Below, in pieces: positions 55,660 to 64,000 of a DNA stretch of 64,000 nt. The stretch is from an uncultured Aquiluna sp. Its GTDB lineage: Bacteria; Actinomycetota; Actinomycetes; Actinomycetales; Microbacteriaceae. The translations under genes and the position numbers were made by a program. Position 1 is the first letter of the stretch; each line of letters opens with the position of its first letter. The stretch spans positions 1-64,000 of the forward strand of contig CAJXOD010000005.1 in the NCBI GenBank assembly GCA_913057795.1, written 5' to 3'. A model generated the notes under the pieces. It had not been told where the DNA came from and ran no database searches. It was given only the letters and a program-made list of their open reading frames with translations.

Positions 55660-56922
55660 CTAGCCACGAATGGTAGCTGGAACGTTGTTTCCATCGAACT
55701 GCTGGATCAGGATGTTACCGTCTGTTGGGTCTCCAACGTCATTGAAGGTAATGTTTCCCGATGGACCGTCATAATCTGCGGTTCCACCACCGTTGATGAT
55801 GTCAGCACACTCAGCAAAGCTGGTGCACTTGGTACCGTCGCCGGAACCTCCAGAAACTTCCTGAAGCTTCTCTGACATGTTGGCACCCTGGGTGCTACGC
55901 GCCTCTAGAGCAGCAAGTGCAAGCACTATAACTGCGTCATAGGTCTCAGGACCGTAAGCGTTTAGCTCCAAGGCTGCGTTGCCGCGTGCCTGCCAGTTAG
56001 CATCAAGCTTCGCAACGAAGTCAGCAATGTTTGCCTCGTTCACGCCTGGGTAAGTACCCTTGGCACCCTCAAGGGTGCCAGCAGCGAAGTCTTCAGAGTA
56101 GTTGGTTAGGTTACCGTCAACGAAGTAAAGCTTCTCACCAGGGAACTGGCTTGTTAGCTCAGGCACGATGGTCTTTGCCTCGTCGAATGTAATTAGAACG
56201 ATTGCGTCTGGATCTCCGGCTAGTGCCTCAGCAATCTGAGCGGTGAAGTTGGTGTCACCAGTGTTGTAGGTAGGCTCCGCAATAACTTCGCCACCAGCAG
56301 CCTCAAAGGAAGCCTTGGTGAACTGAGCTAGACCGGTACCGTATGAGTCGTTTAGAACGATCATTGAGATTCTCTGGTGGCCGTCTTCCGCGATTAGGTT
56401 ACCCAGAACTTCACCCTGAAGTACGTCTGAAGGAGCGGTACGGAAGTACAGGCCCTTGTCCTCGTAGTCAGTGAAAGCTGCTGAGGTGTTAGCTGGTGAG
56501 AAGTGAATTACACATTCAGCAATAACACGGTCGATGAACTGTAGTGATACACCTGAAGATGCAGCACCAACGATTGCCTGAGCACCTGCGCCTAGAAGAC
56601 GTGGGATTTCAGTGTCGTAAGCCTTGTTGTCGGTGTCACCAGAGTCGCCAAAAGTAGCGTCAATTGTGAGCCCCTTGTTAGCAGCGTTGATTTCGTCAAT
56701 CGCTAGAGCAGCACCAGCTTCTTCTGGTGGGCCTAGGAATGCGAGGTTACCGGTCAAAGGCAGTGCGGTACCTAGGTTTAGTACTAGGTCTCCATCTTGC
56801 TCAGGACCTAGCTCACAGCCGCCTGCGGTTGTTGTCGCTGCACAGCCAGCCAGAACAAGCGCCGAAACGCCTGCTGCAGACAAAGCCATGAGTGCACGCG
56901 ACCTGTTGTTCTTTACGGTCAT
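55660..56922 (-). CDS. livJ: Branched-chain amino acid-binding lipoprotein
   Basis: A 420-residue periplasmic-binding-protein type I lipoprotein. The lipobox LAGC places the lipidated residue at Cys27; the mature part has GTALPLTGNLAFLGPPEEAGAALA, VGAASSGVS and FRTAPSDVLQG, typical of leucine/isoleucine/valine-binding proteins. It includes the Cys pair in GTKCTSFAECAD. ATG 56922 is chosen for AAGGAG in front of it; the frame to 56958 would place extra residues before the signal peptide. It is encoded opposite to livHMGF and convergent with it, so it is transcribed separately from its own promoter. Confidence 0.9.
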   Translation of the reverse strand: MTVKNNRSRALMALSAAGVSALVLAGCAATTTAGGCELGPEQDGDLVLNLGTALPLTGNLAFLGPPEEAGAALAIDEINAANKGLTIDATFGDSGDTDNKAYDTEIPRLLGAGAQAIVGAASSGVSLQFIDRVIAECVIHFSPANTSAAFTDYEDKGLYFRTAPSDVLQGEVLGNLIAEDGHQRISMIVLNDSYGTGLAQFTKASFEAAGGEVIAEPTYNTGDTNFTAQIAEALAGDPDAIVLITFDEAKTIVPELTSQFPGEKLYFVDGNLTNYSEDFAAGTLEGAKGTYPGVNEANIADFVAKLDANWQARGNAALELNAYGPETYDAVIVLALAALEARSTQGANMSEKLQEVSGGSGDGTKCTSFAECADIINGGGTADYDGPSGNITFNDVGDPTDGNILIQQFDGNNVPATIRG

Positions 56923-56987
56923 TGTTGCTCCTTGAAATAGCAATTTAAATGCGAACACAGGCAGGGAGCCCGCGCGCTAAATAAAGC

Positions 56988-57017
56988 ATACTAACTGCAT
57001 CATTTCGTGGAGGTTAA
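56988..57017 (-). promoter_or_regulatory. Likely promoter of livJ
   Basis: On the minus strand TTAACC (57012-57017) and TAGTAT (56988-56993) are separated by 18 nt, and the livJ ATG is about 66 nt downstream, leaving a leader of about 60 nt with a ribosome binding site. The rest of the 250-nt gap to rarD holds small hairpins (near 57085-57135) that may end rarD transcription. Confidence 0.45.
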
Positions 57018-57172
57018 CGCGCCTCCTAAAATCTCAAACCACTCGGCATCCTCGAGGGGATTAGCAGCTTAAATCAGATTCATAAACGATATCCGTTGAA
57101 AAAGACGGATAAATCAGGCTAAAAAGCCACTATTTTTGGACTGCTAAATTGAGTAACAATTCCATTCCGAAT

Positions 57173-58081
57173 TTAAAGTGCTTCAACAATCGGCAAAATC
57201 GGCCTTCTTCGGAAGGCGTCTGCGGTCAGAATCGCCAGAGAAACCCAAACCAATCCAAAGCCGATCCACCGGACCGGTGGCATTTCCTCGCCCAATATGA
57301 AGTATCCGGCTGAGAACTGCAGCACTGGCGTGAGGTACTGAATGAACCCGATCATTGAAAGGGGGATCCGGCTTGCAGCAGCGCCGAACAAAATCAACGG
57401 AACCGCAGTCATGATTCCAAAGCCAATTAAGACCGCCGCTTCCATAGGACCACTTAGTAGCATTACCGGTCCAAGAGACGCCACGACAATTAGCTGAACT
57501 ATCGCTATTGGAAGCACTGTCGCAGATTCGATTGTGAAACTCTGCAAGGCTCCAATGTTTCGGCCCACTCTGTTTTTAGCAAGCGAGTAGGTCCCAAAGC
57601 TCAACGCCAAAATAATAGCTATCCAGGGTGGCCGACCGTAGTCAATTGTGAGCACCACAACTGCGACAAACCCGACACTTAGTGCTACCCACTGCATTCG
57701 TCGTAGCTTTTCTTTTAGTAAAACCACCGCGAACATGACTGTTACCAGCGGGTTTATGAAATAACCAAGAGACGTCTCAATGACGTTACCGGTAACAACC
57801 GCAACGACGTAGACCTGCCAATTGATGAATATAAAAACAGCCGCCACTGCAACCCAGCCAAGTTTTTTTGGGGTTTTTACCAAAGATATAACTTGGCCCC
57901 AAGTTTTCGTAATCGTTACCAGCAGCGCGGCAAACAAAAAACCAAACACCACTCGCCAAACGACAGTCTCGAAAGGAGAAGCAAATTTAGACAGCTGGAT
58001 AAGTAGTGGAAACGAACCCCAAATTAAGTAGGCGCCCGCTCCAAAGCTCAGGCCTACCGTGTTTATAGAACGCTTCTTCAC
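57173..58081 (-). CDS. rarD: RarD-like EamA-family permease
   Basis: A 302-residue membrane protein with ten helices in two EamA repeats, of the RarD type. GAGAYLIWGSFPLL opens the first repeat; SLGYFINPLVTVMFAVV and the later IQYLTPVLQFSAGYFILGE are the paired signature helices. Members move small metabolites or are of unknown substrate; the chloramphenicol link of the name rests on an old report. Start is GTG 58081 with TAGGCT 6 nt upstream and no proper ribosome binding site, indicating a leaderless message. Confidence 0.85.
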   Translation of the reverse strand: MKKRSINTVGLSFGAGAYLIWGSFPLLIQLSKFASPFETVVWRVVFGFLFAALLVTITKTWGQVISLVKTPKKLGWVAVAAVFIFINWQVYVVAVVTGNVIETSLGYFINPLVTVMFAVVLLKEKLRRMQWVALSVGFVAVVVLTIDYGRPPWIAIILALSFGTYSLAKNRVGRNIGALQSFTIESATVLPIAIVQLIVVASLGPVMLLSGPMEAAVLIGFGIMTAVPLILFGAAASRIPLSMIGFIQYLTPVLQFSAGYFILGEEMPPVRWIGFGLVWVSLAILTADAFRRRPILPIVEAL

Positions 58082-58087
58082 CTTGCA

Positions 58088-58093
58088 AGCCTA
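58088..58093 (-). promoter_or_regulatory. -10 box of rarD, leaderless arrangement
   Basis: TAGGCT on the minus strand, 6 nt, then GTG at 58081. It lies just beyond the groES terminator. Confidence 0.5.
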
Positions 58094-58106
58094 GAGGCAT
58101 TAAACT

Positions 58107-58138
58107 AAAAAAAGGCCCGAGGATCCGGGCCTTTTTTT
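58107..58138 (-). terminator. Terminator of groES
   Basis: A 13-bp perfect stem, AAAAAAAGGCCCG with CGGGCCTTTTTTT, around a 6-nt loop. The T7 run follows the stem on either strand. It starts 9 nt after the groES stop, so groES is transcribed alone, with no groEL behind it. Confidence 0.9.
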
Positions 58139-58146
58139 GTAAATTT

Positions 58147-58443
58147 CTAGCGTTCGATAACCGCAAGAATGTCGCGGGCCGACAGAACAAGATAGTCCTG
58201 GCCATCGTAGCGAAGCTCAGTTCCACCGTATTTGGAGAAGATAACAAGATCCCCAACTTTCAAGTCGACAGGTATGCGCTCGCCGTCCTCGCTAAAGCGA
58301 CCTGGGCCAACTGAAATGACCTCGGCCTCTTGTGGCTTTTCCTTTGCTGTGTCTGGGATAACCAGACCTGACGCAGTTACCTGCTCGGCCTCAAGTGGAC
58401 GAACAACAACGCGATCTTCAAGTGGCTTAATAGAAACCGACAC
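58147..58443 (-). CDS. groES: Co-chaperonin GroES
   Basis: A 98-residue 10-kDa chaperonin that caps the GroEL ring. [27 protein letters not shown] includes the mobile loop, and [14 protein letters not shown] the roof segment. Length and order are standard. groEL does not follow; a strong terminator and rarD do. A degenerate CIRCE operator lies upstream, suggesting HrcA control. Confidence 0.96.
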   Translation of the reverse strand: MSVSIKPLEDRVVVRPLEAEQVTASGLVIPDTAKEKPQEAEVISVGPGRFSEDGERIPVDLKVGDLVIFSKYGGTELRYDGQDYLVLSARDILAVIER

Positions 58444-58474
58444 TGTTACCTCTTCTTTGTCTAAAGTTTGTGGA

Positions 58475-58501
58475 TTAGCAGACTCCCATCGAGAGTGCTA
58501 A
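58475..58501 (-). promoter_or_regulatory. Degenerate CIRCE element upstream of groES
   Basis: TTAGCAGAC-N9-GAGTGCTAA, 27 nt, 32 nt upstream of groES. The right half-site is identical to the CIRCE consensus and the left differs at two positions from TTAGCACTC. HrcA binding is the likely function. It lies between the divergent groES and THUMP-like methyltransferase genes. Confidence 0.8.
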
Positions 58502-58559
58502 TGCAACTTTAGGTGTTATCAGGCACTTGGTCAAGGTCAGCGGCTGCTATCGACAGCGG

Positions 58560-58565
58560 TAAGTT
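58560..58565 (+). promoter_or_regulatory. -10 box of the THUMP-like methyltransferase gene, leaderless arrangement
   Basis: TAAGTT, 6 nt, then GTG at 58572, with no ribosome binding site. Confidence 0.6.
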
Positions 58566-58571
58566 TAACGA

Positions 58572-59756
58572 GTGCCCGATCTAGACGAGAAAATTTTTGG
58601 ACCCGAAGCCAAGCAGTTACTTGGCAAGCTGGGCTTCCTGGACGCAAAAGCGGACCTACTCAAACTAACAACCGATCTTAGAAAGCAAGGATACGAACCT
58701 CAGCTAGTAGCTCTGTGCATCTCCCAAGCGAAACTCCGTTCAAGAGCGGTGCCAAAATTTGGATCAGAACTTGCGAGCACAATGCTATTCACGGAAGAGG
58801 GCCTCGAGCAGGCAACTCGGCAGCAAGTTGCCGCTTGGCATGCCCAAAGGTTTTCGACTCGCGGCATCAAATTGGTCACGGATCTTGGTTGCGGCATCGG
58901 CGGGGACGCACTGGCCTTCGCCGAAGCGGGGCTTGAGGTTGCGGCCATCGAAAAGGACGAACTGACTGCCAAAATCGCGCAGCACAATCTGCATGACTAC
59001 CCAATGGCAAAGGTCTCTAATGCCGATGCTCTCGACATCGAAGCCGAATCGACGGCATTCTGGCTTGACCCGGCCAGGCGAAAACTTAGCTCAAAAGCAA
59101 CAGGAAGAGTCATGCTCAAGCCCGAGGACTTTTCGCCGAATCTGAACTTCGCCTTCGAAATCGGTGGGAAGCACACGGCGGGCATAAAGCTAGCCGGTAG
59201 CCTGCCTCACGAATTGATCCCGGAGGACTGCGAAGCAAATTGGGTGTCTCATAACAATGAACTTGTAGAAACCGTGCTGTGGTTTGGTGAACTTGGCCAA
59301 AGTGGCAAAAGATCAGCCCTTATTTTGGCCGACCCGATAATTGAGTATTCCGCTGACTTGATTCAGGCACCGATAAATGAAGTTGGCAAGTACGTTTACG
59401 ACCCCAATCCGGCGCTGGTTAGGTCTCACCTACTTGGAGCGTTTGCGATTGAAAATGGACTCTGGGGCATCTCACCCTCAATCGCATATCTCAGTTCCGA
59501 CAGTGAGCTTATTTCGCCTTGGCTAAGAGGGTTTGAGGTGATGGAAGCATTGCCACTTGATGTCAAAAGGATTGCCAAGAGAATGAGCGAGCTTGGCATT
59601 GGAACACTTGAAATAAAGAAACGTGGAGTGGACATAACTCCTGAGCAGCTCCGCCCAAAGTTGAAACTAAAAGGAAAAAACACCGCCACCCTGATCCTCA
59701 CCAGGGTGGGCGACGCTCGTAAAGCACTCGTCTGTCAGTCACTTAGCCAACGATAA
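58572..59756 (+). CDS. THUMP-like domain class I SAM-dependent methyltransferase
   Basis: A 394-residue methyltransferase. The N-terminal helical part (1 to about 90) is followed by the SAM motif TDLGCGIGGDALAF (about 99-112), AIEKDE as motif II and a WLDPARRK segment at the motif IV position. The last about 70 residues (KKRGVDITPEQLRPKL, then KGKNTATLILTRVGD) match the THUMP-like domain of an actinobacterial family with unknown, presumably RNA, substrate. It stands in the tsaD-groES interval and is divergent from groES. Confidence 0.8.
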   Translation: MPDLDEKIFGPEAKQLLGKLGFLDAKADLLKLTTDLRKQGYEPQLVALCISQAKLRSRAVPKFGSELASTMLFTEEGLEQATRQQVAAWHAQRFSTRGIKLVTDLGCGIGGDALAFAEAGLEVAAIEKDELTAKIAQHNLHDYPMAKVSNADALDIEAESTAFWLDPARRKLSSKATGRVMLKPEDFSPNLNFAFEIGGKHTAGIKLAGSLPHELIPEDCEANWVSHNNELVETVLWFGELGQSGKRSALILADPIIEYSADLIQAPINEVGKYVYDPNPALVRSHLLGAFAIENGLWGISPSIAYLSSDSELISPWLRGFEVMEALPLDVKRIAKRMSELGIGTLEIKKRGVDITPEQLRPKLKLKGKNTATLILTRVGDARKALVCQSLSQR

Positions 59757-59834
59757 GTAACTCGTGACTGGTTCTCATGCCTCAAATTCCCCGCTGGGAG
59801 TTATTGGGGTTGCTTGAGCGTTAGCAGTGGGCTT

Positions 59835-61316
59835 CTAGAGCGTCTGCACTTTTGTAACCTCGAGGGTGGATTCCGCCCCGAAGCCAAGACCACTTGGTGG
59901 CCGACCAGCCATTATTAGTTGTGCACCGATAGACGCAATCATTGCTCCGTTGTCCGTACATAGCGAGAAACGTGGAATCCGAAGCTCGATACCAGCTTCA
60001 TCGCAGCGTATCTTCGCCACCTGACGAAGCCGCGCGTTGGCAACAACGCCGCCACCAAGCAATAATCGCTTGACCCCGTGAGCCTCACAGGCATTGACTG
60101 CCTTGGTGAGCAGGACATCAACCACTGCCTCCCTAAAGCTTGCGGCAACGTCGGGTTTTGAAATCTCTTGTCCGGCATCGCTGGCCTTTTCAACGTGCCT
60201 CGCCACTGCAGTTTTGAGGCCCGAGAATGAAAAATCAAACCTGTGAGCTTCCATATCCTTTGGCAACGACAGTCCGCGTGGAAACCGGATGGCCTTTGGA
60301 TTGCCGCCTTCAGCGAGCTTGTCTATTTGTGGCCCACCTGGGTAGGGAAGACCCAAAACCCTGGCGACCTTGTCGAAGGCTTCGCCGGCAGCGTCGTCGA
60401 TTGTTTCGCCCAGTAGCTCAACGTCGTCAAGTAAGTCGCGCACCAAAAGCAGAGACGTGTGACCTCCAGAAACCAAGAGTGCGATTGTTGGCAGCGAAAC
60501 GGTTCCATTTTCCAGCACGTCCGCGCCCACGTGGCCCACCAAGTGGTTGACGGCGTAAATCGGCAAATTATGCGCTATGGCGAGCGCCTTTGCCGCGCCA
60601 ATTCCAACCATCAAGGCGCCTGCTAGGCCTGGTCCATTGGCCACCGCAATCGCGTCGATCTGATTCATCGTGAGCTTCGCCTCTTTGAGAGCTTGAGCAA
60701 TGGTGGGCTGCAGCGCCTCAAGGTGAGCTCGTGCGGCCACCTCGGGAACCACCCCGCCAAACTTAGCGTGCTCGTCCATGGAGCTATGAAGCGCGTTTGC
60801 CAGTAGCCGATTGCCTTTGACTATCCCGATTCCAGTTTCGTCGCAGGTGCTTTCAACGCCTAGGACAATGGGCTGCTCAATCGCCAGCCTCATCACCAAG
60901 GCATCAGCCCCGGAAGGCTGGTAATAGTTTTTTCTGACGTCAATCTGCTCAAATCCGAGCGAGCTGTAGAGGCTTATGGCGGCATCATTATCAACGCGCA
61001 CCTCAAGGAACATCGCCTCCGAGCCAAGGGCTAATGCCTTAGAAATTAACTTCTTGGCAAGAATTCTCCCAAGACCTTTGCTCTGATTGGAAGACGTGAC
61101 TGCGAGGGTCTGAATGTCACTGGTGTAACTTGCCGGAACGGAACTAAGGCCGGCATAACCAACTAGGCCATTTTCGAACGCTCCAAAATAATCAGTGAAT
61201 GACCCTTCAAGCTCGGAGCGAAAAGAATTCTCCTCCCAAGCTTCGCCGGGAAATAACTCGTTTTCGATCTTCATGAGCTCCGGAAGATCCTCCGCTGTCA
61301 GTTCTCTAAATTCCAT
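59835..61316 (-). CDS. tsaD: RimI-TsaD fusion: protein N-acetyltransferase and tRNA t6A transferase
   Basis: A 493-residue fusion. Residues 1 to about 147 are a GNAT acetyltransferase of RimI type ([33 protein letters not shown] as acetyl-CoA loop, [19 protein letters not shown]). From about 148 a complete TsaD follows: [36 protein letters not shown] with metal-binding His residues, LLVSGGHTS, and [10 protein letters not shown] near the end. TsaD, with TsaB and TsaE, transfers threonylcarbamoyl to A37 of ANN-decoding tRNAs. The two activities are separate genes in most bacteria. ATG overlaps the tsaB stop by one base. Confidence 0.93.
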   Translation of the reverse strand: MEFRELTAEDLPELMKIENELFPGEAWEENSFRSELEGSFTDYFGAFENGLVGYAGLSSVPASYTSDIQTLAVTSSNQSKGLGRILAKKLISKALALGSEAMFLEVRVDNDAAISLYSSLGFEQIDVRKNYYQPSGADALVMRLAIEQPIVLGVESTCDETGIGIVKGNRLLANALHSSMDEHAKFGGVVPEVAARAHLEALQPTIAQALKEAKLTMNQIDAIAVANGPGLAGALMVGIGAAKALAIAHNLPIYAVNHLVGHVGADVLENGTVSLPTIALLVSGGHTSLLLVRDLLDDVELLGETIDDAAGEAFDKVARVLGLPYPGGPQIDKLAEGGNPKAIRFPRGLSLPKDMEAHRFDFSFSGLKTAVARHVEKASDAGQEISKPDVAASFREAVVDVLLTKAVNACEAHGVKRLLLGGGVVANARLRQVAKIRCDEAGIELRIPRFSLCTDNGAMIASIGAQLIMAGRPPSGLGFGAESTLEVTKVQTL

Positions 61317-61900
61317 TAGCCGGTGACCCGCTTTCCGAGAGATGGCGTGACATCCGGCGACCGCAAATACAAGGCACTGGTGTCAGTTAGATCCATCTTC
61401 TGATTCAGTGCCCAAACCGCGTACTCACCTATCAAGCCCGCGTCACATTCCCCACTCACCGTTAGAAAATCAGAGTAGCTCTCGAGTTCTAGGTGGGTTG
61501 CAACGCTCGGTGGTACTACCTGTGTGCTGTCCTCAAACCCAGCTATAAATAATTCTTTGCGCTTTGCGTCTGCGACCACCAAAACTTTTCCAATCGGGTG
61601 CTTTCTTGCCACTGCATTCAACGTAATAACACCGCAAGCTGGTATCTCCAAAGCTGTCGCCATGGCTATGCCGGCAGCGACCCCGACTCGCAATCCAGTG
61701 TAAGGAGCCGGACCCCGTCCAACCGCGACGAGCGTAAGGTCGGCCGGAACAATGCCGGCTTCCTTGAGAGCGCCCTGAATTGCAAGTCCAATGTTCTCGG
61801 CGTGACCGAACCGATCGTCGAAGTTTATAAACGAAAGCCTATTGACCCCATCAAAGACAGCGGCACTCGTGCCTGCTGATGTGTCAATTGCCAAAATCAA
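61316..61900 (-). CDS. tsaB: tRNA threonylcarbamoyladenosine biosynthesis protein TsaB
   Basis: A 194-residue ASKHA-fold partner of Tsa[16 protein letters not shown] begins the protein, and [21 protein letters not shown] is the family signature. The open frame runs to 62041, but the TTG at 61900 is preferred: GGAAGGGGG ends 6 nt upstream and the fold begins there, giving a 17-nt overlap with tsaE. No RimI domain is attached here; in this organism RimI is fused to TsaD instead. Confidence 0.9.
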   Translation of the reverse strand: MILAIDTSAGTSAAVFDGVNRLSFINFDDRFGHAENIGLAIQGALKEAGIVPADLTLVAVGRGPAPYTGLRVGVAAGIAMATALEIPACGVITLNAVARKHPIGKVLVVADAKRKELFIAGFEDSTQVVPPSVATHLELESYSDFLTVSGECDAGLIGEYAVWALNQKMDLTDTSALYLRSPDVTPSLGKRVTG

Positions 61901-62336
61901 ACTGCACCCCCTTCCATCTGGGTCCGTGACCGGTGATTTCCAGCTCTCGAATGTCTTCTTGGCTGGATCGGTCGATTTCGATAAGGAGCCAATTCTCAAA
62001 ACTGTCATCAATAAAGTCTCTGGGCCACTCAATAATGACAATTGAATTTGAGAAATCTATGTCCAAGTCATCAAGCTCAATAGCCGATGAGAGCCTGTAA
62101 GCATCAACGTGCACCAACTTTGGTCCGTCCTTTGTTCGATGTGTTCTTGCCAGCACAAAAGTGGGTGATTGAATAGTCCCAATGGCCTCCAGTCCCGCGC
62201 CAATGCCGCGAGTCATAGTGGTTTTTCCTGCTCCCAGCTTTCCCGAGAGTAAAACCAAATCCCCCGGCTGCAATTTTTTAGCGAGCCTCGATCCAAATGC
62301 CTCCATGGCCTCTGGTGTTTCTATAGTTAGCCTCAT
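61884..62336 (-). CDS. tsaE: tRNA threonylcarbamoyladenosine biosynthesis ATPase TsaE
   Basis: A 150-residue P-loop ATPase of the t6A complex. LSGKLGAGKTTMTRGIG is the Walker A region, VHVDAYRL and IVIIEWPRDF the Asp-Tyr-Arg and Walker B-like segments, and SPTFVL is a family landmark. It powers turnover of the TsaB-TsaD complex. It overlaps alr by 4 nt upstream and tsaB by 17 nt downstream. Confidence 0.94.
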   Translation of the reverse strand: MRLTIETPEAMEAFGSRLAKKLQPGDLVLLSGKLGAGKTTMTRGIGAGLEAIGTIQSPTFVLARTHRTKDGPKLVHVDAYRLSSAIELDDLDIDFSNSIVIIEWPRDFIDDSFENWLLIEIDRSSQEDIRELEITGHGPRWKGVQFDFGN

Positions 62337-63403
62337 GGTTCTAGAAAGACCCGGTTTGCACGGCCCCCGACTCTCGTAACTACTTCGTAGTTCACTGTTC
62401 CAGCGCTTTCCGCAAGCGTTTCGGCAGTGGGCTCATTGCGCGCGGAGTCACCAAAAATAACAACCTCGTCACCCATAGAAATTTCGGAGTCGCCTACATC
62501 CACCACGAACTGATCCATAGCAATCCTTCCAACGACTGGAAAGAGCTTCTGCCCAATTTTTACCCTCGCACCTTGAGAGATCCTTGGCATGCCTTCGGCA
62601 TAGCCAAAAGGCACCAGTGCCAGCTTGGTTGGCTTTTCGGTTTTGTACCTATATCCGTAGGAAACGCCTTGCCCAGCTGGGACCGACTTGAGGTTCGCGA
62701 CCTTTGCGACGGCGCTCATGACAGGCTTGACTGCTAACCCCTCTAGCGCGCGGTCTTCGAATGGGTTCAAGCCATACAGAACGATCCCGCAGCGCACCAT
62801 GTCATAGCGCATACCGGGATAGCTGATTGCTGCTGCCGATGCTGCAAGGTGCTTGATGTCTACTTTTACGCCAGCCTGCTCCAGCATCAAGTAAACCGAA
62901 TCGAATACGACTTGCTGAGCAAGATCTTCTGCCTCCGAAGTGTTTGCTAAATGACTCAGAAGGCCCTGAACTTTGAGGCGCCTGTCTTGAAGTATCTTCA
63001 CCACATCCGGAATCCGGTCCGGCATAAAGCCGTTGCGGCCAAGGCCAGTATCCACTTTCAAGTGAATAATGGCCTCCCTAGGGACAGATTCGAGCTGCTG
63101 GATTGTCGAAATGCCAAGAATGATGTTGTGCTCCACAGCGGATTGCAGATCGTCCTGCTCATCCAATAACCAGCACATCACCGGGGCCTTAATGCCGCCC
63201 AATCGAAGTGAAATTGCTTCATCTAAGTCTGCAACTCCGAGAACATCAACTCCTGCTTCATCGAGGGCATTTGCCACCTCGATGATCCCGTGCCCATAGG
63301 CATTGGCCTTAACAACCGCCATTACTTTTGCCGGACCAAAGGCGGATTTCAGAGCCAAATAATTAGAGCAGATTCTTCCTAAATCAATTCTTAGTTCTCG
63401 CAT
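62333..63403 (-). CDS. alr: Alanine racemase
   Basis: A 356-residue PLP enzyme making D-alanine for peptidoglycan. VMAVVKANAYGHG has the PLP-binding Lys; the C-terminal domain has GQGVSYGYRYKT with the catalytic Tyr, and RIAMDQFVVDV is conserved. GAGGG lies 7 nt before the ATG, which starts right after the acpS stop. Placement before tsaE is typical of Actinobacteria. Confidence 0.95.
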   Translation of the reverse strand: MRELRIDLGRICSNYLALKSAFGPAKVMAVVKANAYGHGIIEVANALDEAGVDVLGVADLDEAISLRLGGIKAPVMCWLLDEQDDLQSAVEHNIILGISTIQQLESVPREAIIHLKVDTGLGRNGFMPDRIPDVVKILQDRRLKVQGLLSHLANTSEAEDLAQQVVFDSVYLMLEQAGVKVDIKHLAASAAAISYPGMRYDMVRCGIVLYGLNPFEDRALEGLAVKPVMSAVAKVANLKSVPAGQGVSYGYRYKTEKPTKLALVPFGYAEGMPRISQGARVKIGQKLFPVVGRIAMDQFVVDVGDSEISMGDEVVIFGDSARNEPTAETLAESAGTVNYEVVTRVGGRANRVFLEP

Positions 63404-63757
63404 CTAATTACCCTCCAGCACAACCATGGCAATTGCAAACCCGTTGTCATGAGACAGTGAAAGGTGGGTTGATAAAACCCCCCTGGAATTCAACGCTTTC
63501 GCGCTATTGCCTGAAAGCGCCAGCATCGGCTTGCCTAATTCGTCAGTATCTACTTCGACTTCTAACCAAGACAGCAGCTTTGGATTTCCCAAGGCCTTGG
63601 CTAAGGCCTCCTTGGCAGCAAATCGAGCGGCCAAGGATTCATCCTTCAGGCTTCGCTCTTTGTCAGTGAAGAGCCTGGCCGCTAATGCAGGGGTTCGCTG
63701 GATACTCTTACTCAGTCTCTCGACTGAGCACAGGTCTACGCCGATACCAATAATCAC
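63404..63757 (-). CDS. acpS: Holo-[acyl-carrier-protein] synthase
   Basis: A 117-residue phosphopantetheinyl transferase activating acyl carrier protein. IGVDLCSVERL has the metal-binding Asp and RFAAKEALAKAL the Glu/Lys pair; the C-terminal LSLSHDNGFAIAMV is the usual ending. Start is GTG 63757, overlapping the glmS stop by one base. Confidence 0.93.
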   Translation of the reverse strand: MIIGIGVDLCSVERLSKSIQRTPALAARLFTDKERSLKDESLAARFAAKEALAKALGNPKLLSWLEVEVDTDELGKPMLALSGNSAKALNSRGVLSTHLSLSHDNGFAIAMVVLEGN

Positions 63758-64000
63758 TATTCCACTGTGACGGACTTGGCAAGGTTTCTCGGCTGGTCAA
63801 CGTCGAGCCCCTTGGCGTTTGCCAACTCCATCGCAAATGCCTGGAGAGGTATAACTGCTAGCTGGCCGGCAAGCAGCGGCATGGTTTCGGGAATGAAGAA
63901 AACCTCATCGGCAAAGCTAGAAACCTCGGAATCGCCGACCTCGGCAATTGCTATTACACGAGCTCCGCGGGCCTTTATTTCTTGGATGTTAGATACCACC
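63757..64000 (-). CDS. glmS: Glucosamine-6-phosphate synthase (3' end only)
   Basis: The last 80 codons of an isomerising amidotransferase that makes glucosamine 6-phosphate for peptidoglycan. The SIS-fold C-terminus shows LAVIPLQAFAMELANAKGLDVDQPRNLAKSVTVE, here read as the PLQ and the PRNLAKSVTVE terminal signature with the catalytic Lys. The gene continues past base 64000, so its start is not visible. acpS overlaps its stop. Confidence 0.93.
   Translation of the reverse strand, partial: VVSNIQEIKARGARVIAIAEVGDSEVSSFADEVFFIPETMPLLAGQLAVIPLQAFAMELANAKGLDVDQPRNLAKSVTVE

Noticed and set aside
57080..57135. Two hairpins (ATCCGT..ACGGAT and GGCT..AGCC) after rarD
   Set aside because: Short stems with no clean T-tract in the correct orientation; possibly the rarD terminator but too weak to call as a feature.
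61901..62041. Extension of the tsaB frame into tsaE
   Set aside because: It would add 47 residues unlike any TsaB; TTG 61900 has GGAAGGGGG at correct spacing.

Overview
The window reads as core chromosome of a small, streamlined Actinobacterium, most likely a planktonic member of the Microbacteriaceae (Luna / Aquiluna / Rhodoluna type). This rests on the moderate GC for an actinobacterium, very short or overlapping intergenic spaces, many TTG and GTG starts, actinobacterial neighbourhoods (perM next to purN-purH and sucCD; guaB-guaB3-SURF1; DUF3817-guaA; alr-tsaE-tsaB-rimI-tsaD near groES) and a DUF6350 PerM homologue. The taxon is inferred, since no rRNA lies in the window. I see no tRNA, rRNA, CRISPR array, insertion sequence or prophage, and no gene-free stretch longer than 300 bases.

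Layout. 1-5399 (minus): nucleoside uptake and salvage, with a BMP-family lipoprotein, an ABC ATPase, two permeases and cytidine deaminase (cut by the window edge). 5514-6623 (minus): mannose-1-phosphate guanylyltransferase. 6718-10543 (plus): succinate dehydrogenase sdhCDAB and a Tat/lipobox Rieske protein, followed by exonuclease III and trpS. 12427-15959: FMN riboswitch with a terminator and the full riboflavin operon ribD-ribE-ribBA-ribH. 16131-20992: an orphan DNA-adenine-type methyltransferase, an ABC exporter, and kynureninase with tryptophan 2,3-dioxygenase. 20989-24041: one-carbon metabolism (folD, glyA, purU). 24017-26173: a large glycine-rich surface protein. 26245-31138: NADP isocitrate dehydrogenase and a heterodimeric ABC exporter. 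31179-36631: purH, purN, perM, sucD, sucC. 36704-41813: UvrD/PcrA helicase, a GDPD phosphodiesterase, guaA and a DUF3817 protein. 41824-47764: a compact mannitol PTS unit (deoR, EIIC, EIIB, EIIA, mtlD, ptsH, ptsI). 47878-51261: SURF1, guaB3, guaB. 51451-56922: branched-chain amino acid ABC transporter livHMGF, a tiny membrane ORF and the binding lipoprotein on the opposite strand. 57173-64000: rarD-like permease, groES with a degenerate CIRCE operator, a THUMP-like methyltransferase, a RimI-TsaD fusion with tsaB and tsaE, then alr, acpS and the 3' end of glmS.

The genes mostly serve central metabolism: TCA steps (sdh, suc, icd), purine synthesis (purH, purN, guaA, guaB, with purU/folD/glyA supplying one-carbon units), flavin supply near the flavoprotein SdhA, and high-affinity uptake of nucleosides, amino acids and mannitol.

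No defence island or obviously new multi-gene system is present. The most notable points are these: a recurrent TANNNT-N6/7-start arrangement that marks at least twelve genes as probably leaderless; the RimI-TsaD fusion; a LivH permease with an extra extracytoplasmic domain; a 35-residue membrane ORF after livF; an orphan N6-adenine-type methyltransferase; a mannitol PTS unit that carries its own HPr and enzyme I; and complementary degenerate ATPase motifs in the ABC exporter pair.
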